Origin: Bacteroidetes bacterium UBA1935
GTDB taxonomy: Bacteria; Bacteroidota; Bacteroidia; Chitinophagales; Chitinophagaceae
NCBI GenBank assembly: GCA_002337045.1
Contig: DDFF01000001.1
Coordinates: 9,038-73,037, forward strand
Length of the DNA stretch: 64,000 bases
Direction of reading: 5' to 3'
In this document: piece after piece, positions 9,111-16,373 of the stretch
How positions within the stretch are numbered: the stretch's first letter is position 1
Layout of the letters: each line of letters opens with the position of its first letter
Made by a program: the position numbers and the translations under genes
The notes under the pieces: generated by a model
The model's database searches: none
Told to the model about the DNA's origin: nothing
The model's input: only the letters and a program-made list of their open reading frames with translations

Positions 9111-9611
9111 TTATTTTTTTGAAGCAAATATCTGGTCGAGGTTTTCCATAGCCATAGACAAGCCTTCTTTGAAGCCCATTTTGATGGTAGCCTCCAGTTG
9201 AGAAAGATCGCCATATTGTATCACGAATTCTACCACACTGTGTTCACCTGCAGCTTTGAAGCTTGCATTCCAGGTAGATTGTGGCATGTTTGTTTCCACC
9301 ACACCTTCTGCATTTGTAAACGCATCTACAGCCACAAAGCTTTGCTGCGGTGTTATCTGTTTGTATTGTGCTATTGCCCAATGCTCCTCGCCATTAGGGC
9401 CTACCATAGCATAGAGCCAGTGCCCACCTTCGCGAAAGTCCATCGTCTTGGTACGTGCCTTCCACGGTTTGGGTGCCCACCATTGGTCCAGTATCTCGCT
9501 CTTGGTATAGGCATCCCACACAAGCGGCAGCTCAGCTGCAAATTCTCTTTTTACGGTGATGGTGTTATTGCTTTTATCAACAACAAAATCCATCATTAAA
9601 TTCATGCTCAT
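9111..9611 (-). CDS. SRPBCC (AHSA1-like) domain protein
   Basis: A 166-residue SRPBCC-fold protein with the AHSA1 hallmarks: FAAELPLVWDAYTKSEILDQWWAPKPW near residues 23-49 and a C-terminal helix GFKEGLSMAMENLDQIFA. Its start codon overlaps the stop of the upstream arsR gene by 4 nt (ATGA type), so the two are translationally coupled. In many bacteria an ArsR-like repressor with one or two such proteins forms a small module, possibly binding a lipophilic ligand; the biochemical role is not established. Confidence 0.88.
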   Translation of the reverse strand: MSMNLMMDFVVDKSNNTITVKREFAAELPLVWDAYTKSEILDQWWAPKPWKARTKTMDFREGGHWLYAMVGPNGEEHWAIAQYKQITPQQSFVAVDAFTNAEGVVETNMPQSTWNASFKAAGEHSVVEFVIQYGDLSQLEATIKMGFKEGLSMAMENLDQIFASKK

Positions 9612-9928
9612 TTCTTTTTATGTTTTAAGGTTGATAATACTTCGTCGAGCTGGTTGTAGCGGTCTTCCCACAACTTGCGGAACTGCTCCAGCCATTTATC
9701 TATTTCTTTCATTTTCTTTATTTCCAGTTGATAATATATTTCTCTGCCCTTTTGTGTCTGCTCTACCACCTCGCACTCTACCAGTATCTGCAGGTGTTTA
9801 GACACCGCCTGCCGCGTCATGCTGAAGTGTGCTGCCAATGCATTGGGTGTCATTGCTTGCAGGGCTATCAGTGCTATGATGGCTCTGCGTGTGGGGTCTG
9901 CTATTGCCTGAAAAATATCTCTTCTCAT
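9608..9928 (-). CDS. ArsR-family winged-helix transcriptional regulator
   Basis: A 106-residue repressor-type protein. MRRDIFQAIADPTRRAI is the standard opening of the ArsR subgroup that accompanies SRPBCC genes, and the helix-turn-helix lies at about residues 26-50 (NALAAHFSMTRQAVSKHLQI). The wing (EVVEQTQKGREIYYQL) follows. The cysteine motif ELCVCDL of metal-sensing ArsR proteins is absent, so it is probably not a metal sensor. It is the first gene of the cluster and likely autoregulated: two direct repeats lie over its promoter at 9962-10010. Confidence 0.92.
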   Translation of the reverse strand: MRRDIFQAIADPTRRAIIALIALQAMTPNALAAHFSMTRQAVSKHLQILVECEVVEQTQKGREIYYQLEIKKMKEIDKWLEQFRKLWEDRYNQLDEVLSTLKHKKK

Positions 9929-9961
9929 TTTGCTTGATAATTGTGGTTACAATATCATTCC

Positions 9962-10010
9962 GCAACCGTTTGTTTGCAAATATATGTGCAACCGTTCATT
10001 TGCGCAAATA
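9962..10010 (-). promoter_or_regulatory. arsR promoter with two direct repeats (putative operator)
   Basis: On the minus strand TTTG (10005-10008) and TATATTTG (9977-9984) are separated by 20 nt, matching the Bacteroidetes -33/-7 promoter. Two near-identical copies of GCAACCGTT followed by a TTTGC-AAATA tail start at 9962 and 9988 on the plus strand, 26 nt apart, and cover both promoter elements. That placement suits repression by the ArsR protein encoded 34 nt downstream. Confidence 0.65.
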
Positions 10011-10039
10011 ATTTGGAAATATTATTTTCATAAAATTTC

Positions 10040-10173
10040 CCTCCTGTTTTTAGGAGGGGATATTGGCAGAGAAGTGCGCAGCATTTCGTTGCCAATCGGG
10101 GTGGTAGGCTCTGCGCGAGTGTTAACCTCCTCCCCCCTCGTTTCACTCGGGTACTCCTCCTAAAAACAGGAGG
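10040..10173. repeat. Small inverted-repeat element with hairpin ends
   Basis: The 17-nt sequence CTCCTGTTTTTAGGAGG (10041-10057) recurs as its exact reverse complement at 10156-10172, with one further matching pair outside. Each end also folds on itself (CCTCCT/AGGAGG). The interior is about 100 nt, non-coding and GC-richer. The architecture is that of a miniature inverted-repeat element or a palindromic intergenic repeat. It sits between the arsR promoter and the TonB receptor gene. Confidence 0.75.
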
Positions 10174-10244
10174 AGAGCTTTATACCCGTTGCTTCTTTCA
10201 GAACAAGCAGTTAGAAATTAAACCTTCACCCACATCACTTGTCT

Positions 10245-10252
10245 TATTTTTG
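10245..10252 (+). promoter_or_regulatory. -7 promoter element of the TonB receptor gene
   Basis: TATTTTTG matches the Bacteroidetes TAnnTTTG consensus and would start a transcript about 33 nt before the receptor ATG. No clear TTTG is present at the expected -33 spacing, so the assignment is tentative. Confidence 0.4.
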
Positions 10253-10290
10253 GCAAAGTTTTTGGTTAATAAGGCTTACACATCGTTTGC

Positions 10291-12663
10291 ATGCACAGAA
10301 GTTTATACATACTCATACTATTCATAATACTGGCACCTGTACTATCCGCAGCACAAACAAATGTGCTGATGCAAAACGTACGCGGTCAGGTGCTGGATGC
10401 AGAGTCGAAGAAACCGATAGAGGGGGTGGTGATATTGCTGCTGGCAGATAAGCAGAAAAACGCCATGACCGATAGCAATGGCTACTATGTATTGCAGGCC
10501 GTACCCGTTGGCAGGCAGTCTTTCAAGTTTGTGATGACGGGGTATGAAACACGCACGGCAAGCGAAGTGCTGGTAACATCGGGCAAGGAACTGGAACTGA
10601 ACATCTCCCTGACAGAAAACTATACCAACCTGAAGGAAGTAAGCGTAAGCGCCAACAAAGACCGCAGCAAGGCACAGAACGAATTTGCTACCGTAAGCGC
10701 ACGTTCTTTTTCGGTAGAGGAAACCAAACGCTTTGCCGCATCGGTATCAGACCCTGCACGTATGGCGCAGAACTTTATGGGTGTGTCTAACAACGACGAT
10801 ATGGAGAATGGGATTGTGGTGCGTGGCAATTCTCCCAAAGGTGTATTGTGGCGACTGGAAGGTATTGAAGTACCCAACCCCAACCACTTTGCCAGCCTCA
10901 GTACATCGGGCGGTGCGGTGAGCATGCTCAGTGCCAGTACACTTGGTACGTCCGACTTCTATACAGGTGCTTTCCCCGCAGAGATAGGCAATGCCCTTTC
11001 GGGTGCTTTCGATTTACAGTTTCGCAATGGTAATACAGAGCGTGCAGAACATAGTTTTCAACTAGGTACACTGGGTGTAGAGGCTGCAACGGAAGGTCCG
11101 TTTAAGAAAGGCGGCAAGGCATCTTACCTTATCAACTATCGCTACTCTACCCTTACACTGCTCAAAGATTATTTCGACCTCGGTGGTGTGTTGCCTGCTT
11201 ATCAGGATGGTTCTTTCAAACTCAATTTCCCTACAAAGAAAGCAGGTACGTTTTCGGCATTCGGGTTGTGGGGCTACAACGTGGCTACCAAAGACCCAGC
11301 ACAAGACAGTACCGAGTGGACGGATGATAATCCCAACTTCAAACTAAGGGGCTATGGTATGCTGGCTGTGGGTGGTGTTGCGCATCAATACTTCATCAAC
11401 AAACATGCGTATTTCAAAACCATTGTATCTGCTTCTTACGACGATGCCAAGACCGATGTGGACACGCTGAACCCATCTGCCAACTATATAGAGATACCTA
11501 CACAAAAATCCATCGCAAGCAATACAGCCCTGCGTGCAACGGTGATGTATAACAACAAGCTGAACAGCCGCAACACCTTCCGCACGGGTATTATAGCACA
11601 GATGCTGTCTTTTGATATAGACGACAACCTCTTTGACCAGGGCGCGAAAGTATGGAAGACACTGATAAAAAGCAGTGGCAGCACACAATACTATCAGGCG
11701 TATGCACAATGGAAAACAAGGGTGAGCCAACACCTGACAACCACGGGTGGCGTACATGCATCTTACTACGCGCTCAATAACAGATATAGCATAGAGCCCC
11801 GTGCATCGCTCAGTTATAACGCGGGCAAGAACACCATAACACTGGCGGCAGGTATGCACAGCAAGCCCGACCATATATCTACCTACCTGTATAGCAATGC
11901 CACACAAGGCAGCACCATCACCTACCCCAACAAGAGCCTCGACCTGCTGCGTGCCACACACATGGTACTGGGCTACGACAGACCGTTACCTTTCAAGATG
12001 CGCTTTAAAACAGAGGTGTATTACCAATACCTGTACAACATACCGGTGGAAACAGACAGTGCGAGCAGCTTCTCCATTATCAATGCAGAGAACACCTATT
12101 CGCTCCTCGATACCAAGCCGCTGGTAAGCACAGGCACAGGGCGCAACTATGGTATAGATATGAGCATAGAACGCCCGCTGAACAATGGCTACTACCTGCT
12201 GGCTACGGGTTCGCTCTTCCGCTCGCTATACACCACCTATGCGGGGCAGGAATACAATACGCTCTTCAATCGCGGGTATCAGGCAAATGTATTGGGTGGC
12301 AAAGAATTCAGGCTGAATAAAAGCGGCAAGACGACACTGGGTGTAAACGGTAAATTCCTCTACAGCGGCGGACTGCGCGAGAGTGTGATAGACGTGGCAA
12401 GCTCTGTAGCACAACGCAAAACGGTGTATTACGCGGGGCAGATATATACATCGCAAAGCAAACCCTATCAGCGGATAGATGGCAGCATTTATCTGAAGTT
12501 CAACCGCAGGCGTGCTACCCACAGCATCCAGTTTGACGCACAAAACATCTTCGACCGAAAGAACTATTTCTACTCCTTCTTCGACAAACGCAGCGGCATC
12601 GTAAAGACCGTGTACCAAACAGGCTTTATACCAAACTTAGCATATAGGGTTGAGTTTCATTAG
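10291..12663 (+). CDS. TonB-dependent receptor with carboxypeptidase-like N-terminal domain
   Basis: A 790-residue outer-membrane receptor. A signal peptide (residues 1-20, ending SAAQ) is followed by a carboxypeptidase regulatory-like beta-sandwich (about 27-115, beginning VRGQVLDAESKKPIEGV), then a plug domain with VVRGNSPKGVLWRLEGIEVPNPNHF, then the beta-barrel to the C-terminus. The final strand ends in VEFH, an aromatic-rich ending typical of barrels. There is no adjacent susD gene, so it is not a paired SusCD glycan importer; it may take up a siderophore, cobalamin or peptide, which cannot be decided here. Monocistronic. Confidence 0.93.
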   Translation: MHRSLYILILFIILAPVLSAAQTNVLMQNVRGQVLDAESKKPIEGVVILLLADKQKNAMTDSNGYYVLQAVPVGRQSFKFVMTGYETRTASEVLVTSGKELELNISLTENYTNLKEVSVSANKDRSKAQNEFATVSARSFSVEETKRFAASVSDPARMAQNFMGVSNNDDMENGIVVRGNSPKGVLWRLEGIEVPNPNHFASLSTSGGAVSMLSASTLGTSDFYTGAFPAEIGNALSGAFDLQFRNGNTERAEHSFQLGTLGVEAATEGPFKKGGKASYLINYRYSTLTLLKDYFDLGGVLPAYQDGSFKLNFPTKKAGTFSAFGLWGYNVATKDPAQDSTEWTDDNPNFKLRGYGMLAVGGVAHQYFINKHAYFKTIVSASYDDAKTDVDTLNPSANYIEIPTQKSIASNTALRATVMYNNKLNSRNTFRTGIIAQMLSFDIDDNLFDQGAKVWKTLIKSSGSTQYYQAYAQWKTRVSQHLTTTGGVHASYYALNNRYSIEPRASLSYNAGKNTITLAAGMHSKPDHISTYLYSNATQGSTITYPNKSLDLLRATHMVLGYDRPLPFKMRFKTEVYYQYLYNIPVETDSASSFSIINAENTYSLLDTKPLVSTGTGRNYGIDMSIERPLNNGYYLLATGSLFRSLYTTYAGQEYNTLFNRGYQANVLGGKEFRLNKSGKTTLGVNGKFLYSGGLRESVIDVASSVAQRKTVYYAGQIYTSQSKPYQRIDGSIYLKFNRRRATHSIQFDAQNIFDRKNYFYSFFDKRSGIVKTVYQTGFIPNLAYRVEFH

Positions 12664-12763
12664 GGCGTAATGGTTTGAATACAATCCGAAATAAGCCTTC
12701 TGATTGTTGAAATTTCTATAAAAAAATGACTTATGGTCAATTTGATATGTTGAGGTGTATTTT

Positions 12764-13516
12764 TCAATCATTAGATATCCCAAGTTGTGATTGCAACTCT
12801 TCAATAAGTTCTTGTTTCACAGTATCCCTTTCCAACTCAGCTTGTCTCAATTCACGATCTAATAATGCCTTACTGTTAGAAATATTGATTTGGGCTATTT
12901 CTTCTTTTACTTGCTTTTCGATGTAGTGTTCATAGTCATTAATACCATTAAAAGAATATTTCTGAGATTCAAAGCTTGCTTTATTATTAAAATGGTTAAA
13001 AATTTCATCGTCGAAAATTCCAATTACAGAAAACAACAGGAATAAAATCGGCCAAAAAGATTTTACTTTACTGAGAGTATTATTTGACACTAGTGACTTA
13101 TTATTATTGATATGTCCAAACTCTTCATTGAACATTACACGACAATTAAACAGTTGATCATAAAATAGTAAACTATCTCTAAGATCATCCACGAATGATT
13201 CAAAACTTCTTTTAAACGATTCGTAATTAGAAATTGCACCAATAATAGCTAATGAAAACCCTACTATAAAGGAACCTTCTCTTTCAGAATAGTCTGTTAG
13301 AACTACATCATACCCACTTTTATTTGAGAAATTTTCACTAATCTTTTTTTGAATAAAATAGTATATAACCTGTCCATCATCTATAGTCTCACTTTCATCG
13401 TATTTCAGTCTTTCTCTGACTCTTCGCTTTACATTTTTTTTCAAGGAATCGTAAGACTCGTACTTTAATGTTTCATCAAACTTCAGTTCAAAATGGATTT
13501 TTGTTATTTGCTTCAT
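12764..13516 (-). CDS. Unknown AT-rich protein with hydrophobic segments and C-terminal coiled coil
   Basis: A 250-residue protein I do not recognise. The N-terminal 75 residues are polar and charged. Two hydrophobic stretches follow, at about 81-97 (GSFIVGFSLAIIGAIS) and 153-168 (FWPILFLLFSVIGIF); the second is a convincing membrane segment. The last 50 residues (198-247) form a probable coiled coil. Base composition is clearly more AT-rich than the TonB receptor gene on its left. It could anchor a complex at the membrane. Its position beside repeat arrays and another AT-rich membrane protein suggests acquired, possibly defence-related, function; this is inference only. Confidence 0.7.
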   Translation of the reverse strand: MKQITKIHFELKFDETLKYESYDSLKKNVKRRVRERLKYDESETIDDGQVIYYFIQKKISENFSNKSGYDVVLTDYSEREGSFIVGFSLAIIGAISNYESFKRSFESFVDDLRDSLLFYDQLFNCRVMFNEEFGHINNNKSLVSNNTLSKVKSFWPILFLLFSVIGIFDDEIFNHFNNKASFESQKYSFNGINDYEHYIEKQVKEEIAQINISNSKALLDRELRQAELERDTVKQELIEELQSQLGISND

Positions 13517-13628
13517 GTTGATTGGTATTAATAGTTATGTGTAAGCCAAACATAATATATATCAGCTATACAAACAATAGTAAGATATTTTTACTCTTAC
13601 ACAATCTACTAAAACCCACTATACACAA

Positions 13629-13752
13629 TTCCCCTTTTGAAAGGGGATGTCGCTACGGAGCGCAGCGTAGTGGTGACAGGGGTATGTTCTACACGCACAG
13701 GTCTTGCTCACTACGAGTTGACACACCCCTAACCCCTCTCTGAGAGGGGAAG
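13629..13752. repeat. Intergenic repeat element with hairpin ends
   Basis: The left end folds as CCCCTTTTGAAAGGGG (13631-13646) and the right end as CCCCTCTC-TGA-GAGAGGGG (about 13732-13750), giving the 124-nt element matching TTCCCC/GGGGAA termini. The interior carries a second palindrome, CTACGGAGCGCAGCGTAG. It resembles the element at 10040-10173 in size and design, though not in sequence. No ORF lies inside. Confidence 0.65.
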
Positions 13753-13762
13753 TGTTATAATG

Positions 13763-14007
13763 CCTGTTCACCTGTTCGGATTTCGAACACCTGAACACCC
13801 GAACAATTTGCTACTCTCACTCACGTCATTGCGAGGCATGAAGCAATCCAGTCACAACACCCTGTTCACTGTTCGGATTGTGAACACCTGAACACCCGAA
13901 CAATTTGCTACTCTCACTCACGTCATTGCGAGGCACGAAGCAACCTCGCGACAACACGTGCCTGTTCACTGTTCGGATTGTGAACACCTGAACACCCGAA
14001 CAATTTG
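13763..14007. repeat. Tandem array, about 98-100 nt unit, 2.5 copies
   Basis: Copies start at 13763, 13861 and 13961; the third stops after 47 nt. Each copy has a module of GTTC/GAAC palindromes (GTTCGG, GAACACCTGAACACCCGAAC) followed by a module containing CATTGCGAGGCA-GAAGCAA. Copies 1 and 2 differ at only a few positions. Related copies in reverse orientation occur at 15740-15865 and 16209-16373. Together with the element at 13629-13752 it fills the gap before the TPR gene. Confidence 0.85.
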
Positions 14008-14067
14008 GCTAAAAAACCAGTGTTTTCCACAATTGTTTGAGAAAAATCGTATCTGTATTTTTCGAAC

Positions 14068-15642
14068 ATGAAACGTATCCCCTTACTCTCGCTATGTACG
14101 TTCTTGTGCTTTACATGTGACGCACAGAATACTATAAATGTCAACTGGAAGGACAGTGTAAATAAAGTAATTGCTAAATCTAATAAGTCTGACAGCAATA
14201 GCAATGGAATATTTATTGCTCCAATTATGGTACAGCAACAGTCAAATGATAAATGCTGTGGCATAAAAAGGCCTGTAAACTTACCAAGCAATGGGAAAGC
14301 GAGTAATAGCTATGAGATTAACCTAACCTTTGAATGGATAAAACAATATGGGCTGGAGATTAAAGCAGAGATGGATGCAAAAGCTAAAGAGTTTGAAGAG
14401 AACGTAAATGATAAAAAAGAGATACTAGATGTTTACGACAAGTACTTGGACATGAGAGAGAATCTTATTGATAGGTGGTTAGAAATATTAGGTATAATCA
14501 TATCAGTATTTGGTATTGCTATTCCATTAGCAGGATATTTTTTAAAGACAAGACTAGTTGGTGATATTCACAAGCAAAAGAAGGAATTAGAACATGAATT
14601 TGAAAGAGTGAAAAAAGAAATGAATGCCAAAATGGATCAAAAAATAAGTGAAGCAGAATTATGTATGGTTAAACTAAAAGAATATGAAAAAGAAAGTCAA
14701 ACATATCGCGACGGCACAAAGGGACATTATGAAGAGTCTTTAAATATGATTAAAACATATAGCCAGAAAGATAGTCAAAATGATGACCCTATAACACTTA
14801 ATAAAGTGATAATGGATGCCCAAACTATTGCAACAAAAAAGGATGCAACAATACTTGAAAAATATGATGCTCGTTTACAGCAATATTACTTATCAAACAA
14901 ATATGAACAAGCAATTGACTTGTCAGATACAATTCTTGATTTGTTTAGTGATACATTAAGTAACGACGACAAACATGATATTTATTTCATACGAGGACGC
15001 TGCTATCACAAACTTAGTATACATGATATAACAATGTGTGAAAATGCTATTAAAAACTATACAATTGCGATCGAATTTAATCCTTACAGCCATTTATCAT
15101 ATAACAACAGGGGTAACGTACACGTTATAAATGGTGATTTCAAATTAGCAATTGAAGATTACAATATGGGAATTAAACTTGCTCCTGACAATCATAATCT
15201 TTACGCAAATCGTGGAAATACATACAATGAAATAGGAGAATACGATTTAGCAATAGCCGATTATTTAAAAGCGCTCTCTATTAGTCCGAACGACAGTAAA
15301 TTATTAAACTCTATTGTTGAAGCATACATTTTTAAACATGATATTAAGTCAGCCGAATTATACCTTAGCAAACATTCTGATACAACTAAAAATACAGACC
15401 CTTCATATATCATTACTTCAACAATATTAGATATTGTAAAAAATGAAGATTTTGTACTAACAGAAAGGATTAGGAAGAGTATTGATCTATTAAAAAACGA
15501 TAAGGTTGGATGGTCATTTAGGGAATTACAACAATGGATTAAACATGATAATCACAACTTATCCGAAAAACAGATTTTAAACATTAATAATTATATTAAT
15601 GCTATTAAAACCATGTATCCTAACATAATCGATGTAATATAA
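14068..15642 (+). CDS. AT-rich TPR protein with signal peptide, one membrane segment and coiled coil
   Basis: A 524-residue protein. A signal peptide (1-20, ending TCDAQ) is followed by a polar region, then a membrane segment at about 138-159 (LGIIISVFGIAIPLAGYFL), then a charged coiled coil (168-215), and TPR repeats at about 285-410 with the typical spacing (NNRGNVHVINGDFKLAIEDY, then ANRGNTYNEIGEYDLAIADY). The C-terminal 110 residues are helical. So the N-terminal part would be periplasmic and the coil and TPRs probably cytoplasmic. The family is not known to me. The gene is strongly AT-rich and is bracketed by inverted copies of the 98-nt repeat, which suggests it moved as a unit. Confidence 0.82.
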   Translation: MKRIPLLSLCTFLCFTCDAQNTINVNWKDSVNKVIAKSNKSDSNSNGIFIAPIMVQQQSNDKCCGIKRPVNLPSNGKASNSYEINLTFEWIKQYGLEIKAEMDAKAKEFEENVNDKKEILDVYDKYLDMRENLIDRWLEILGIIISVFGIAIPLAGYFLKTRLVGDIHKQKKELEHEFERVKKEMNAKMDQKISEAELCMVKLKEYEKESQTYRDGTKGHYEESLNMIKTYSQKDSQNDDPITLNKVIMDAQTIATKKDATILEKYDARLQQYYLSNKYEQAIDLSDTILDLFSDTLSNDDKHDIYFIRGRCYHKLSIHDITMCENAIKNYTIAIEFNPYSHLSYNNRGNVHVINGDFKLAIEDYNMGIKLAPDNHNLYANRGNTYNEIGEYDLAIADYLKALSISPNDSKLLNSIVEAYIFKHDIKSAELYLSKHSDTTKNTDPSYIITSTILDIVKNEDFVLTERIRKSIDLLKNDKVGWSFRELQQWIKHDNHNLSEKQILNINNYINAIKTMYPNIIDVI

Positions 15643-15739
15643 TTATGAATATTAAAAACTTGACTACTTACAGATTATGGCTGCTTACCTCATGTCACAT
15701 AATGACGTGAGTGCTAAAATGTTTGGCAGATCATGTTAT

Positions 15740-15865
15740 TACCAGATTGCTTCGTTCCTCGCCCCGAAGTATCGGGATGTAACACAATGACGCGCGAGTA
15801 ATTGAAAATGTTCACTGTTCAGGTGTTCACAACTCGAACACCTGAACAGTGAACAGTCCGAACAG
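15740..15865. repeat. Reverse-oriented copy of the 98-nt repeat with 20-bp perfect palindrome
   Basis: GATTGCTTCGTTCCTCG (15745-15761) matches the reverse complement of the ATTGCGAGG module. It is interrupted at about 15762-15784 by 23 extra nt containing CCCGA-AGTA-TCGGG, and resumes as CAATGACG. The palindromic module follows: 20 nt from 15809-15828 pair without mismatch with 15836-15855 around a 7-nt loop. It lies between the convergent ends of the TPR gene and the 102-residue gene and could act as a terminator for both. Confidence 0.8.
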
Positions 15866-15867
15866 TA

Positions 15868-16176
15868 TCAGTTTTTATGTAGTGTTTCCAGTTCCATTTG
15901 TTTAAAGTCTGTTATCAGCTTCATGGCTGCTTTCAGGTGGCGCTTTACCTGTGCGGTTGTCAGGTGTATGCCGGTACTGGTTGTAGTTTCCTGTTTAATA
16001 TGTGTTATTATATATTCTATCAACGGGTAGGCTTCTTCATCATTCAGGCATTTTAATACTGTCTTGTAGCCGCATGTACCGGGCTTATGAAATGCTACGC
16101 CGTTTGTTACCCTGTTGAGGTGAAATATTTGTTGTTGCTGATTCCATTCTAAGAGTGTGTAGTTTTCAATTCTCAT
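15868..16176 (-). CDS. Unknown 102-residue protein
   Basis: A small soluble protein I do not recognise. It has an N-terminal beta-like segment (YTLLEWNQQQQIFHLN), a central GTCGYKTVLKCLNDEE, and a helical, lysine-rich C-terminal half (VKRHLKAAMKLITDFKQME). Base composition and codon use resemble the host core genes more than the AT-rich TPR gene. It is flanked on both sides by copies of the 98-nt repeat, about 190 nt downstream of the DUF3987 gene on the same strand, so it may be co-transcribed with it. Confidence 0.65.
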   Translation of the reverse strand: MRIENYTLLEWNQQQQIFHLNRVTNGVAFHKPGTCGYKTVLKCLNDEEAYPLIEYIITHIKQETTTSTGIHLTTAQVKRHLKAAMKLITDFKQMELETLHKN

Positions 16177-16208
16177 GATTATTGATTTTTAAGTGATGAT
16201 TTATTGGT

Positions 16209-16373
16209 ACAATTTGTTCGGGTGTTCAGGTGTTCGAAACTCGAACAGGTGAACAGGTGAGTGTTGTGACTAGATTGCTTCGTTCCTCGCAATGACGGGA
16301 GTGATACAATTTGTTCGGGTGTTCAGGTGTTCACAATCCGAACACCTGAACAGGTGAACACCCCGAACACTAT
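16209..16373. repeat. Reverse-oriented array of the 98-nt repeat, about 1.7 copies
   Basis: ACAATTTGTTCGGGTGTTC occurs at 16209 and again at about 16307, giving the same roughly 98-nt period as the array at 13763-14007 but in opposite orientation. Between the two lies GATTGCTTCGTTCCTCGCAATGACG. The second copy runs into the stop codon of the DUF3987 gene (16370-16372), so the last bases of that gene are within repeat-like sequence. Confidence 0.82.

Noticed and set aside
13522..14291. Short ORFs across the repeat array and the start of the TPR gene
   Set aside because: They translate repeat sequence or the antisense of the TPR gene and have no protein features.
13763..16373. CRISPR array
   Set aside because: Units are about 98 nt, nearly identical over their whole length, with no regular 20-40 nt spacers and no cas genes.
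13763..16373. Integron attC sites or a retron
   Set aside because: The palindromes lack the attC RYYYAAC/GTTRRRY ends, and no integrase or reverse transcriptase is present in the window.
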